From NCBI GenBank assembly GCA_014904985.1, contig MU129120.1, positions 5,212 to 69,211 on the forward strand: DNA of 64,000 bases, in the 5' to 3' direction. The DNA comes from Hydnum rufescens UP504 (Eukaryota > Basidiomycota > Agaricomycetes > Cantharellales > Hydnaceae). The notes beneath the pieces were generated by a model. It worked only from the letters and a program-made list of their open reading frames with translations, had not been told where the DNA came from and ran no database searches. Below are positions 34,953 through 46,603 of the stretch, piece by piece. A program made the translations under genes and the position numbers. Position 1 is the first letter of the stretch. Each line of letters begins with the position of its first letter.

Positions 34953-36327
34953 TGCTTGCCTATTTTCTTTTGCTTTGCTATTCGTGACTGATACTATTGT
35001 TATTTCTTTGAACAATGAATGTAGTGTAGTGTATTATTTATCAGCGAGCTTCTGAGAACGGGGGCTCCCCCCTAACTCTTGGAACCCTGGTGTTTACTTG
35101 GATACTGGAGACTAGGAGACATGACTTGAGTACTATTGATATTGTAGTGCTTGGGCCAATTTGTCCGTACTGCGTACAACCCAGTATGGATATGGATTCC
35201 CTGCAACAGCAGACGCTCGTGCATGTGGTCACATGAATATACTTATCATGGTCCAGCTAAATGCTCACCCTCTCCGGCGGGTCCCACGCTCCAGTTGGCT
35301 ATAATATTGCCCGTCCCCCGCCACCACGAATACTTTTTAACAGTCGTGAATCGTCCCCTGTGGTCGTCTGACTCCGTGTATGTATCATACATACACTAGC
35401 TAGCAGCGGAGGATATCGGAGCTGGTGCGTCGACTCTCGGAGCGCGTGGGGTGGTGGCTGTGGCCTTCGGCCAAGTCGCCGTTTTTGTGGATGTGATCCT
35501 ATAAATAAATAAACGCCTCATGAAATATGTATGTATGGTGTGGGAATCAGGGGGGCGGGCAGGGGGGTGGGCAGAGCGCCGGGACAGGGTCTCTGATCCG
35601 CGCGCCAGAGTACTGCGTGTGCCTAGGAGGCGTTTACACACACACACATTGCATTGCATTGTAAGTAGATATATGAGAGCGGCGATTGTTGGTTGCACAC
35701 TCATTTCACACTGGCGTGACTCTCCGAGAAGAAGACACAGCTACTATACTATAGTCTGTTTTTTTTTTGGCTGGTGCGGGGCGGAAGAGACACCCTAGGA
35801 CACAATTGCGGTAATGGCATGCATGGCGTGCGTGGCGTGAAGACCCCCCGGCAGTACCAGTAAATGAATGACGAAGCTGCATGCATGTCGTTTTTCCATC
35901 GTACCGGAATTCATATGAGGAGCTGGCAAGCCTTCAGGTGTTACAGTAACTGCATATATTTCACAATGTCTTTAGCACAAAAAAGAAAAAGAAAAAAAAA
36001 AACAAGAGCAAGATCCTTAGTGATTATCTAGAACTAAACTGCGGAGGGTTGGCGTCGTCGTACATATGGGTGGAAGGGTAGGATGCAGCGTAGTGAGGGA
36101 AGGTGGGCGTGCGTCGGTGAATTAATACATTAGCAACGAGCAAACGGACCGAGGAGCAATGGAGCGTTAGGGGGTCGGACAGTGCGAGGAAAATACGGAG
36201 CGGATGGGGGACACATAACACAGCTGACAGTTCCACGAGGAGAGTGAGTTAAAAGTACAGCGTCATGAAAGCGTAGCAGGGAAAGTTTTGCGGGGAACCG
36301 TTGCAGGGTATCAAGCAAGAACTGCAC
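34953..36327. other. Spacer with simple repeats
   Basis: About 1.4 kb between the kelch gene and the UNC93-like gene. Holds G-rich runs (35550-35575), a CACACACACACA run at 35637-35648, CATACATACA at 35387 and A-rich tracts near 35980-36002. No gene recognised. Confidence 0.5.
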
Positions 36328-38129
36328 CTATGCAACTTTCTCCACGGAGGACGTGTGATTAGGCCCCGCCCCGAGAATTTCTGCACGCAAGTCGTCAATG
36401 AAGATGGTTTTCTCTTCTGTGTAGGAAGTGTCCTTGATTGAGGCGATGACAAGAGCGGCGAAGGGGAATGAGATAAGGAGGACAGCCCAGCTAGCCAGCT
36501 GGAATCACCACACACACAAGTCACATGAGAAAGAAGGCAAGCAAATGAAAGAAAATGGACGACTTACGATTTCATTTAAGAATGGCGGAGTGACGGCGTC
36601 CATACCGAAACTCCCCGCCGCGCCTGCAGATTGGATCGCTTTGTAAAACCCGGCGAAGCGGGCGAGGGTGAAGGGATCGTTGGAGATCGCACCCATGATC
36701 CAGTACGCGAGCGCCTGGAAGCTCGCATCACCAAAGAAGTAGAAGAAGAAGAGTGCACCCTTGGCACGGTATCTCTTGTCGTGGTAGTTCATCTTAGTGA
36801 TCTCGTCGTGCCGGTGGAAAGTGAGCTGGAATGCGAGGCCGCAGGACCACACGGCGATAGTGATGATGGTGACGAAGGCGAGTCCGAGCCAACCGCGCGT
36901 GCGCCGCTTAAAGTGTGTGCCGTCGAGGACAAAGAAGCCGATGATAAGCGCGCCACAAATCGCACCGGCACCCTCGAGGGTCGCGTTGAGGGCACGCGTG
37001 GGACCGTCAAAGTAGAAGGTATTGACGGCACCCTGATAGGAGTAGAAGTAGTTGCTCGCGAAGAACATGGGGACGAGTGCGATCATGCGCCAGTCCTTGA
37101 GGACGGTAATGAAGTTCCTCACTTCCTGAGCGGGAGTGGAGGCGGCTTCGAGTTTGACGATGGAACCATCGGAACGGACGATGAGGTGCGGGGGCAGGAT
37201 CAAGAACGTCGAGGCCGTCCCGATGAAAATGATGATAATAAAAGCCTCCAATTGGCAATTCATTCAATTCATTAATATGGTAGCACATGGTCATTAAGCT
37301 TACAAGGTAGGTTGCAGTGGACACCGCGCTCAGTTTTCCCGACCGGATGTTGATAGCGAGGGCGATGACCGAGCCGATGAAAGAGCCGAACTGGAAGATG
37401 GCCCAGAAAATACCGAACGCCTTGCCTTTGTCTTTCTCCAGCGGGTAGCTCATCATGATCGAACCCTGCGCGGACCAGAGCAGGGCGGCACAAGCGCCGA
37501 GAATCCCTCCGGCAAGGATCAAAAACCACCGGGTGTTCTGAGTCTGATAACTAAATGATCCAAGTTGAAATTGAGGGTGCACACGACTATTTTTGGCGGT
37601 GGTCACGTACCACCACAAGGCGCCGACGTAGAGCGCATAGCCTAATGAACCGATGAAAAGCGTGATACGAGGACCGAGAACTGGAAGGGAATAAAATGAG
37701 AGCGCGATCAAAGACCAGAGATGGACATGTGAGCACCATTGTTGATGCCCCCAGAAACAAGACCTGATAGGCATCATTGCGACCTAGTAAATATCCCATA
37801 GTAAAAAAAAAAGAAGAGAGATACGTTACCAGTGAGAGCAAAGACACCATAGAGAACACCATTGGCCGTGTCGGAGAGGGCTACGTCCTCCGTACCACCG
37901 GCCCCCAAGTTGGAAACCGCGCTGAACATGCCGACCGTTGCGAAACATGTAATCCCTGTTAGGCTGGATAAGAACAGGTGCACGAACTCGAAAGAAGAAA
38001 ACTACTGACCGACCAGAACGATCTGGGCCATAGGGCTCCTGGAAAAAGATAATATCAATATCCGTCTTCTCAGACCATGGCGGGTTGGACGCACTTGTAC
38101 CAAGCAGGAAGCTCTGGAAGGGATAGCAT
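36328..38129 (-). CDS. UNC93-like MFS membrane protein
   Basis: Polytopic membrane protein of the UNC-93/DUF895 branch of the major facilitator superfamily. Minus strand, ATG 38129 (MLSLPELPAWYK), at least seven exons, all junctions GT-AG. Motifs: SPMAQIVLVG, GITCFATVGMFSAVSNLGAG, ANGVLYGVFALTGLVSGGIN, VLGPRITLFIGSLGYALYVG, LLWSAQGSIMMSYPLEKDKG, AFGIFWAIFQFGSFIGS, then FIIIIFIGTASTFLILPP and FYFFGDASFQALAYWIMGAI. The C-terminus is cytosolic (IKDTSYTEEKTIFIDD, ending SSVEKVA at 36328). About eleven or twelve membrane segments. Substrate unknown; family members act in ion-channel regulation or lipid/sterol handling in other organisms. No frame defect, in contrast to neighbours. Confidence 0.88.
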
Positions 38130-38570
38130 GCTTGCGAGGGGGGGGAGACGTGGGCGAAGGAAGGGAGAATAACCTTCTTTTATATGAAGATTGAGATAAA
38201 CATGTTTTATCGCCTTGTGATGGTTCTTTCGGAGTAAGTGCCGAGAGTGTTACTCTTTCCCAGACGCATCAAATTTTCCCGGGGTTAACGGGAGGATAAT
38301 ACCCCACTGTCGGGGGCGAGCCGAAGTGTCCAGCGACAGAGAACGCGAAGGAGAACTCAACGTTGACCGCGCTTGTAGGGATCACGTGTGTGCGTCAAAC
38401 GTACTACCGTTTTTTCCATTACCTAGATGAATCGCCAGGGCATCCATCAGATCTGGCCCAGAGGACTTGATGGCGCTCAAGGCTCCATATTTTTACCGAT
38501 GGTCTATGCACCTGGACGATGCGGAGGCAACTTGTACCCATTCCAGCATTGAAGCCGCTGCAGCCGCGCA
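38130..38570. other. Spacer upstream of UNC93-like gene
   Basis: About 440 bp, promoter side of the UNC93-like gene; no other feature seen. Confidence 0.4.
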
Positions 38571-39473
38571 CTACTGTATGACTTCTGTCTCCATGTCGCG
38601 GCAAAAGCCAACGGAACCACGACAATCCTTTTTTAGATATCCAGTTTCTTTATGTCCCAATTTGCGTAAACTACCGGGACCGACGGTGAATGCACGCGAT
38701 CCTTGCATGGCTATGCTGTGGCTGTGCAGGTCGCAGCCAAGTGCCAACGGGCGATCGATGCTCACGGCTTCCTCCCACACCTCGACTGCTTCCTGGTAGC
38801 AACCAAATCTGGAAAAAATAGAGAAAGATGGTGACGAGCGAGCGAGCGAAATGAATTTGGCCGATCTCCTGCTGGTCCACGATAGAGGCCTCGCTTGTCT
38901 GAAGTCCTTCCTCACGGCGGCCAAGACGCCAAAGAGCTGCGGAAAGCTGGCCAAGGGAGGCAGCCAGCCCAGGTATGTCTCTCGTAGCCCGGTACAAGGC
39001 CATCGCTGTAGTTCCGACTCTCGATAGCCTCGTCCCGAAGCCCCCAAATCCGACAGATTCAATGATAACTTGCCTATTTTCCCCGCCAGCCGCCAGCTAC
39101 GCCGCATCGAGTTTGACCGGAGAGATGCTATGTAGTTCACCCAGGACCTCCAATGTGGTGGACACACATTCACGAAGCTGGGGCGTCGGGTCCCCTGTCT
39201 GCGAGCGGTGAAACTCCGATAAATCCCTTGCTTTTCCAGCGTATTGCTTATGCGTGAATCAATCGTTCCCGACACCATTTTCGGAAGCTGCATGGGCGTG
39301 TGGAATGAGCGAATATCTGAGTATTCGGGTACGGCATGAGGACGCAGGCCGCCATCACACAGTGACCGATACTCATCAGGTGTAGTCGTTAGAAATGGCA
39401 GACGAATTGTCTCCTGGTACCCTGATTGTGCCTTTGAAGTATACATGCCAATCCTCTCTTTCCTTTCTCCATG
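38571..39473 (-). pseudogene. TPR-family gene copy, decayed
   Basis: Minus strand copy of 42650-43250 plus upstream exon sequence (HAVPEYSDIRSF). Recognisable units: AGKIGKLSLNLSDLG, FSRFGCYQEAVEVWEEAVSI, DRPLALG. Compared with the copy at 41852-43248 the frame changes after LSDLG (GASGRG instead of LRDEAF) and only one TPR unit remains readable before divergence at about 38690. Upstream, homology to 7000-7525 is interrupted at 39473 by an insert. Confidence 0.65.
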
Positions 39474-40278
39474 GAAAATGATGGGTGGTCCCCACCCCTC
39501 CAGCTTGCAAGTCAGCCCATAACGCGTCTATTCATATATTTGCAGAGCTCGTCTGGCCACTACGTACTCATGGTGTTCTTCCCATTTCCCACAATCCTGT
39601 ATCTCACGACGAACGCCGTCGACGTTGTCGCGATATTGAGTCGCTCCATACTCCTCCCTGCTCTTCCTCGCACAAGGTGGAAGTAAAATCGATCGCGACG
39701 GGAGCCAGAGAGTTGGGGGGCGCATGCTTGGACCATCAGGTTGGCGATACCGAGCATGGCGCTGGACGATATTCGCCTCCAGCTTACTCCGTGATCGGCG
39801 TTTGGAGTTCCGCGAGCATCTACCCGGTGCGCACAACTCGGACGACGGTTTCGGATACCAATGGACGCGAAATAGCGTACCTCCGATATCTGTTGTGCCA
39901 ATAATATAATGCCAGTACTAGACCGGTCAATGACCCGGTTAGTGATGATATATGCCTCATTAGATACATATTAACGAGGGCGATCAATTGGATGATGGAC
40001 ACCCCGGTCGTAAATATACATCTCCTTCACTTAGTACCACCACTGAAAATTTTAAATCATGGTATTGACACCTTCTGTCTCAAAATCGAAGAGATCTGAA
40101 AACTTAATTCCCAAAATAAAGGATAACGCATGGCAGATGATATTGAACAGCCTGGTGTTGTTGAGACCAATTCCAAGCTATTTATATACACTGACCCTTT
40201 GACCCCTTCACATTCTATTGACCGTCTATTGACATTGACCCACTGGTCAATGCTATTGACCGGTCATTGACAACACTG
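39474..40278. mobile_element. Probable insertion in the TPR-family copy
   Basis: About 805 bp that split a block contiguous at 7000-7525. The right part carries several GACCGGTCAAT-type words: ACCGGTCAATGACC at 39918 and ACTGGTCAATGCTATTGACC near 40243, with inverted and direct copies, as in subterminal repeats of small DNA elements. I could not define terminal repeats or a target duplication with confidence. No coding region is supported. Confidence 0.4.
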
Positions 40279-40450
40279 AATAATGCAGCGTCGAAGAACT
40301 CTTCGGGGAAGTTGAAGCAGGTGATTGGCCCCACAGAATAAATGGGATCGATACCCCCGAGAGACTCTAAACTGCTCTTAGCTTTGACGCGAGGACAGAA
40401 TTCCCTCTAAAACCCTCTCTTATTATGTAAGCGTAAGAGTTCGAGAATCG
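40279..40450 (-). pseudogene. Second half of the split TPR-family block, with hairpin motif
   Basis: 40279-40400 (ATAATGCAGCGTC ... GCTCTTAGCTTTGACG) matches 7390-7500. It is followed by the AAAACCCTCTCTTA hairpin motif shared with 16766-16800. Ends 150 bp before the stop of ATG8. Confidence 0.5.
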
Positions 40451-40600
40451 TCACTGTGTGCACACGAAGCCCATCTGACCACGCAAGAGAGCCGGGGGAG
40501 GCAAGGAGTCCGAGGCGACTTTGTTACAGTACAATGTGAAAAAAATGGAGGGAAGACATTATATCCATGCTCAAGAACCATACGGTGAGCCCCCTGGACT

Positions 40601-41178
40601 TCAACCAAACGTATTCTCGCCTGAGTACGAGACATATAAGAAGTTATCCTCATCCCTGAGAACAAATCCTCAGTCAGCATGAAGAGTGACAAAAGAAAAA
40701 CAGGCACTGACTTATGCTCCTCGTAGATCGCGCTCATGAGGGCAGCCGTTGGCGGGAGAACTTCATCGACAAAGATGAAGATAGCTTTCTCCGGCGCAAG
40801 CTTAATCCGTTTGCGAATCACATAAACAAACTGTCCAACGGTGAGATCCTGCGAAGGCATATAGTTAGGGACTAGCTCTAAAGGGGTCGCCGACGTGTCC
40901 CCCAACGCACTGATGGCACGAGGTACTTCTTCTTGTCGATAGTCGGGATATCCGTACGATCTGCCTTCTCGCAAATCACCTTAAAACCCAAGGAATGATG
41001 AGAGCGACTGGCTTGTCCACAGTGGAAGAAGTACACACAGGGATACGATCTGGGTACTTCTGTCTGATTCTCTCAGCCTCGGCCTTGCGTTTCTCTAGAA
41101 ACAGAGAATGAGTACCAATATATAGTGGGAAAAGGAAAGCGTACCGAAGGGGTGTTCGTCCTTGAATTTAGATCTCAT
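40601..41178 (-). CDS. ATG8: Autophagy ubiquitin-like protein Atg8
   Basis: Ubiquitin-like modifier conjugated to phosphatidylethanolamine on autophagic membranes. Five exons on the minus strand: 41145-41178, 41039-41094, 40911-40979, 40712-40848, 40601-40655; 116 aa, all junctions in frame. Protein: [79 protein letters not shown], ending SYSGENTFG. The reactive glycine is the last encoded residue, so no tail would need removal by Atg4 if the stop at 40601-40603 is right. Sequence is near-invariant for the family. It lies within the TPR duplication cluster but is itself undamaged. Confidence 0.96.
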
Positions 41179-41851
41179 TGTACGGTCAAAGAGAGGGCAG
41201 TCACAGTCGGGTTAGGAGGTGGGCACTCGGAAATATGCGTTGACTCGGACTTAGCCGAGTTCTTATGTAATGGGTCCCATACTTCCGCTGAAAGTCACCA
41301 TCATGATGAATTCCATAAGGACCGCTTGTATCCATCGTGGGCAGATAATTACAGCCACAGGGACAGGTTCATGTGATGGCAGCATTTCTATTTCTTTCTC
41401 ACGAGTCGAAACTTCCTAGGGGGGCACCCGAAATACAGTACCGACCGCCACGCTAATAGGAATTATAGTAGCCTCAGGAACTACAGTACAGTACATGCCA
41501 GTGAAGTACACAAAGTACCTGAACAAAGCCAATGAAGAAAATCACAAATGTCGTCCAAATAAACAAACTTTAAATACTTGCGGGTCCAGCAAAGTCGAAG
41601 GACGCCAGCCATGGGGCCAACGGTTCCTTTACACCCTCACCAGGCTCACCCCATCGCTCCCTCTCCGTAGCGCACATAACACAGACCAATCAGGGCAGTC
41701 TCCCTATCCCAACGCGTGTTCAATCGAACTCTCCAAAGATAGCATTATCAACCATGCCATTGTGGCCATTCGAGGTATCCCCGGAAGAAGGCGGGGACGG
41801 AGAGCGAGGCGGAAAAGCAGAGGCGCGAGTAATGATCACGGGAATTTGGGC

Positions 41852-43248
41852 TCATATACAGAATGCATATCCATATCCTGCCAATCCACTGTTGGAATGG
41901 TGCCCGTACACCGTACGCATCCATTGGTCCAGGTCATCCGCTTCCTTCCTCACTCGCTGTGAGTCCTGATTATACCCCATATTTGAATAGCAACGTGCAA
42001 GCATGGAGAGCAATGCCACAAGTCTCGCAGAGAACACTGCAGGACGTTGAATTGCGAGGGGTCTCGACAAACTCACTGCCTCTTGAATTGCCAGAAGAGC
42101 CTCAGGCAAACGACCAAGAGCAAGAAGAATGTCAAAGAGGTAGGACAGTGAGCGGGCTAGATCAGGATGAAAAATACGGGTCGCTTGGCTGCCAGTGAAC
42201 GGTAAATGCTCACCGCCTCCTCACTCACTTTAAGCGCTGTCTCGCGGTCGCCACACTCCAACAGATGCTTGGAGTGGGTAAGGAGAGAGGTGGCAAGACG
42301 GGGGCTGAATGCACCTGGCCTATTCGCTGCTAGGGGGCGGTAGATGCCCACAGCCTCTTCGTTCGCTTTGAGCGCTTCCTCATATCGACCGAATTCTGAA
42401 AGACGCTTGGAGAGGTTCACAAGAGAGCGGGCAAGATCTGGGCGGAATGGGTCGGGCCGATCCCTAGCCAGTGGGCGATAAATACTGACAGCCTCCTCAT
42501 TCGCCTTGAGGGCTCCTTCATGGGGACCCAATTCCGAAAGACGATTAGAAAGGGAGACAAGACAGCGAGCGAGATCTGGGAGGAATACACCGGGTCGACC
42601 CGCTGCCAACGGGCGATACATGCTCAGGGCCTCCTCACACGCCTCGACTGCTTCCTGGTAACGACCAAATCCGGAAAAATAGAGAGAGATGGTGACAAGC
42701 GATCGAGCGAGATGGGGTTGGAATGAATCCGGCCGATCTCCTGCTAGTCCACGGTAGAGCTTCACAGCATCCTCGCTTGTCTGGAGTCCTTCCTCACGGC
42801 GGCCAAGAAGCCAAAGAGCTGTGGAAAGCTGGCCAAGGGAGGCAGCCAGCCCAGGTATGTCTCTCGCAGCCCGATACAGGGCCACCACTGTAGTTCCGGC
42901 CTCGAAAGCCTCGTCCCGAAGCCCCAAATCGGACAGATTCAATGACAACCTGCCCATTTTCCCCGCCAGCAACGCCGCATCGAGTTTGACCGGAGAGATG
43001 CTGTGCAGTTCATCCAGGAGCTGCAATGTGGTGGACACACATTCACGAAGTTGGGGGGTCGGGTCCCCTGTCTGCGGGCGTTGGAACTCCGGGTCAACGA
43101 ACTGTGGCTCAGTATATGTGGGACCAATGTCTGGCAAAATACTGTCGATCTCCGCTGTGAGCTCGGATATCTGGCTGGTGAGATATGAAATATGACGGTC
43201 GTGCCCAGTTTGCAAGACAGTCGTGGCCGAATCCCTGTTTGACGCCAT
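41852..43248 (-). CDS. TPR-repeat protein (fungal NLR-associated type)
   Basis: Minus strand, from MASNRDSATTVLQ to a stop at 41852. N-terminal helical part (ISELTAEIDSILPDIG), then tandem units of about 44 residues with consensus EAVSIYRPLAxxRPxxFxPD and LARSLVNLSKRLSEFGRYEE, at least five of them, as in basidiomycete NLR-type TPR receptors. Near 42170-42178 one base is missing (RP|VFFILI then stop, while the +1 frame continues HPDLARSLSYLFDILLALGR); the copy at 45.6 kb keeps the frame there (RPVSIHPD). The corrected protein would end DLDQWMRTVYGHHSN.... It may be the C-terminal part of the gene that starts at 44240; no NB-ARC/NACHT motif is visible between them. Confidence 0.7.
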
Positions 43249-43439
43249 CAGTGTCTATTCAGCATCTCGAAACAACATCAGTAAGAACCTGGAGGCCAGT
43301 GGAGTCGAGGCTCCTCGCAATCCCATCTCTTCCAAGCGTCCCTGCACTGCCACTCCAATCTGCTGGAACATGGCCTGTCCGGCTGGACCCTGTAGAAGGT
43401 CCTGAAGGCTCGCCGAAGGGATCGAAGGCGGAACAAGTA

Positions 43440-44240
43440 GACCCTGTCTGTCCTCATTCCGCGATCATTAATACAGATGGACCAGGAAACATAATCGTTT
43501 CCACCCTGTCCGTGAAATTAGATGATCTGATGGATGTGAGAATCTTGAAGACAACGTCAGGACCTTCTCGCAAACGGGTGCGCATAGACACTCACTTGGA
43601 ATGTGCTAAAACAATCCGTCAGATTCTCGCCGTGCCTTGATAATCCGGTTTTAATTTCATCTCGCTTGAGATACTTTTCCAGGAGACCCAAACGAGCCCA
43701 CCGATCCGCATCATCCCTGATTGCCATCAAGTTGCTGCCGCAAAAAGAGACATTATTGAGCACGCAGGACATCCAGCGACTACGAAAAGAAAAAAACCTC
43801 TTTAGAGCAAACAGTCTCGCAGCTGTCGGCGTGTCATCAGGAACAGGGGCCTTGATCGTACGTAGCTCCTCTACCAAACTTTGAAGAAAGTTGAGGACCC
43901 GATATATGAGGCGTATGCATCCCTCTTGGCCTTCTCGCATGGTTTTGACGATGTCCATAGTTGCCGACGCAACATCCAGGATTTGAGTCAGCGGCCCCGC
44001 AAGGGCCAGGGGGACGCTAGGAATCTTATCGACTATTGAGGCTACAGCGAGAGCAGCATCCCAGACAGGGCGGCTGGTGTCGTTGGAGACATTATTTGGA
44101 TGGCTTCGAAGAGATGCCATGGGAAGCGTAGTAGGGGCGTTGCTGGCGACGGAGCTGGATTCGGGATTAGAACCCCTAAAGTGCTGTGATGTCGATGCGA
44201 TGCCAGGTCGCCTGTGCAAAAACGATCGTCGGGACGGCAT
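43440..44240 (-). CDS. MLKL/HeLo-like four-helix N-terminal domain exon
   Basis: Minus strand, likely start MPSRRSFLHRRPG at 44240 (an upstream ATG at 44327 is also open). A Ser/Pro leader is followed by a helical domain: WDAALAVASIVDKIPSVPLA, ILDVASATMDIVKTMREGQE, GCIRLIYRVLNFLQSLVEEL, and after a linker FRSRWMSCVLNNVSFCGSNL and ENLTDCFSTFQ. This pattern matches the MLKL-type N-terminal domain common at the front of agaricomycete NLR/TPR proteins, where such bundles act in membrane-directed cell death. Exon 1 ends at 43596 with a GTGAGT donor; a 52-bp intron ending TTCAAG leads into a short open stretch and then stops. The remainder down to the TPR frame at 43248 is open in pieces (LLVPPSIPSASLQDLLQGPA; MFQQIGVAVQGRLEEMGL), consistent with one gene whose middle is uncertain. 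Confidence 0.5.
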
Positions 44241-44329
44241 GGAAATGTTGCAGGTTTGGGGCAGAGTGTGTGTGCGCAGAATCGTCGGGAGCGAATTGGG
44301 AACAAATTCAAATTTCCTAAGGGTCAATG

Positions 44330-45179
44330 AACTTCGAAATCTTTAGAACATCCAGAAAGACCCACATTTGTAAAACAACCTCTAAGCTCTAGAGTAGGCG
44401 GTGTCCTGGTTCACTCATTTTGACACTGACTTTGGCCAAAAACTTGGGTGCAAATCCACTGATTTGCGGGTAAGTTTGGCTTCAAAGATTCAAAAATCAG
44501 CGAAATGATCTGTAATCAATCTAGAACGGATGCCTTGCATTTTGATGCATCATAGATTTGAGAAATAGCACGCAGGAGGTTTGAGGAGCTCTATATCTCG
44601 TTTTCGTCCCCGCGGCTAATTCCGGACCGTGAGATATTACTCTTTATGGTAATAACAATTCGCTGATGCCATCTTGTGTTTTAAGGGGCCCTGGATACCA
44701 CACTGAGGATCGTAGAGGTCCTGTAACTGTGCCTGGGGCAGTACCAAACTCCCAGTGTGAGAAGCTTCCCCCCAGGGAGCTTGGAAGAGGTAAATACTAT
44801 AGTTATATCCGAGATAAACGATCTCGGTGCACTGCAAACATAAATGATGCCCTACGGCGTTGTTAATCGGACTTGTTCTTCGGGCTGTCTCTTATTGCCG
44901 TTACTGTAATTTCGGGTTCTACGTTTGCTACATAATTCGGATATACTGTAGGACTTGCTACTGCGGTCGAGACCAAGTTTGCAGATGCCATAACGACTGA
45001 AAGAGTCTGCTTTGCATCGTCCTTCCGCTTCTCTATCGTTGTGCCACATATGGTCTTGTTTGGTCTGGACCTCATGAATACTTAAAATTTGACCCAACTG
45101 AGCGAAATCCGTCACATCTGTCGGGATTATGGTAACCATTTCACCCTACCCGTAATCTGAACTAGCCCGCATGCCACAG
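44330..45179. other. Spacer, nothing recognised
   Basis: About 850 bp. A minus frame at 44852-45139 (95 codons) has no family features. No gene called. Confidence 0.4.
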
Positions 45180-45920
45180 AATCTCCGGTAACAACATTGG
45201 CCCAGTTTACGGTGGTTCCTTTATACCCTCACGAAGCTCACCCTAGCCTTCCCCTCCCGATTATCGGGCGGCTCCATAGTGTACCTCACATATAGGCTAA
45301 TCAGAGAGATGTCATCATCCACCATGGCATCATGCCCGTCTCGTGTTCTAAGCTGTGTATCAAGTCAAGTGAATGAGCGAATGATGATTATGGAGTTGGG
45401 ACTCACGTGGATCGTGCTAATCGACTGTTGATACAATACCCATACACTAGATGCATCCCTGGCCCAGATCATCTGCTTCCTTTGGCGCTGCTGCACATCA
45501 TCGTAGCCCCATAGCTGAATAGCAACGAGAAACACAGAGAGCAATGCTACAAGGCTTCCGAAGAAGACCGCCAGAGGCTGGTTGTGAGGAGTCTTTGAGC
45601 AAGTTCGGTACCTCTTGAATCACCAGAAGACCCTCGGGCAGATGACCGATATCAAGAAGAATGTCGAAAAAGAGTGAGCTGCCTACATCAGGATGAATAC
45701 TAACGGGTCGCTCAGTGCCGCCCAAAGCACCAAAGCCACTTTGAAGAGGTTGCTAGGGAAGAGGGAGAGATCTGGGGGAAACACATCTGGGCGATTCTCA
45801 GCACGAGGGCAGCTTCCCGCGATGCAAACGAATCGACCGGATGTATTCTGCCCAGATCTTCGTTCTGGAACCTGGCAAACTCTGGTGGACGGCTCCCGCT
45901 TTTTTCGCATTTTCCAAGTA
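45180..45920 (-). pseudogene. TPR-family gene fragment, third copy
   Basis: Diverged copy of about 41600-42250, including the 3' flank (GGTTCCTTTAYACCCTCAC) and the last TPR region (RPVSIHPDVGSSLFFDILLD, PEGLLVIQEVPNLL, YSAMG). Frame changes and the missing 5' portion make it non-functional. Confidence 0.55.
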
Positions 45921-46603
45921 AAGTGACATGTAGACCTGGAAGATGCGGATAGACTGGGGAGACCTTGGTAAACGAATCGGCGATAGGCTCAGCGCCATAC
46001 TCCTGTGGAAATCCGCCCCCAGACCTCGAAATTCCCCAGTGGGGTCCGATCTTGACATCTGGAACGGCCCTGGTGCAAGTGTGCCGAGGGCTCACCAAAC
46101 TTTCTGGAGTCTGAACCGTTGGATCCTGGGCTTCGAAAATTTCGAGTTTCTGGTTCTGGTTGTTTCCACGAAGATGAAGTCATGTGACCGCTTTGGCAAC
46201 TTGCTTCCGATGGTATGGGCAGCACTCTATCTGAACTCTGAAGAGGGGCACATCCTGCACCCCAAAGACCACGATACGATTTTAAGTAGGGTCGTCGGTT
46301 TGATGTGGTGTCACCCTACGAAGACAGGGACGACACGTCGATCACTCTCTCGTTCATCTTCGAGTACCGACCCCGCGAAAATGGCGCGGGCAATGGCTTG
46401 CCATGTGAGGTTAATGGGGCTTGTTATTCTGCTGCACGCGTTGGACGCGTATGGGTCGGTTTCGTCTCTGGATCTAAGCACGTCCACTAGCCCAACGACA
46501 GCCACTTGCTTTGGCAATCGAAATTGTGCCTTAGACTTCATCCCGATCTTAACCTTATGGCCGCAAGTTTCTATCGCTCTGCGCTCTCTTGGTATCGTGT
46601 ATT

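Noticed and set aside
36631..37275. 214-codon plus-strand frame across the UNC93-like gene
   Set aside because: It mirrors the coding strand of a clearly recognised membrane protein with proper introns; composition (Glu/Asp-rich) is what antisense of membrane helices gives.
40423..40974. 183-codon minus-strand unspliced frame
   Set aside because: It is ATG8 read through its introns; the five-exon model gives the known protein exactly.
44852..45139. 95-codon minus-strand frame
   Set aside because: No motifs, no introns, ordinary composition; likely chance.
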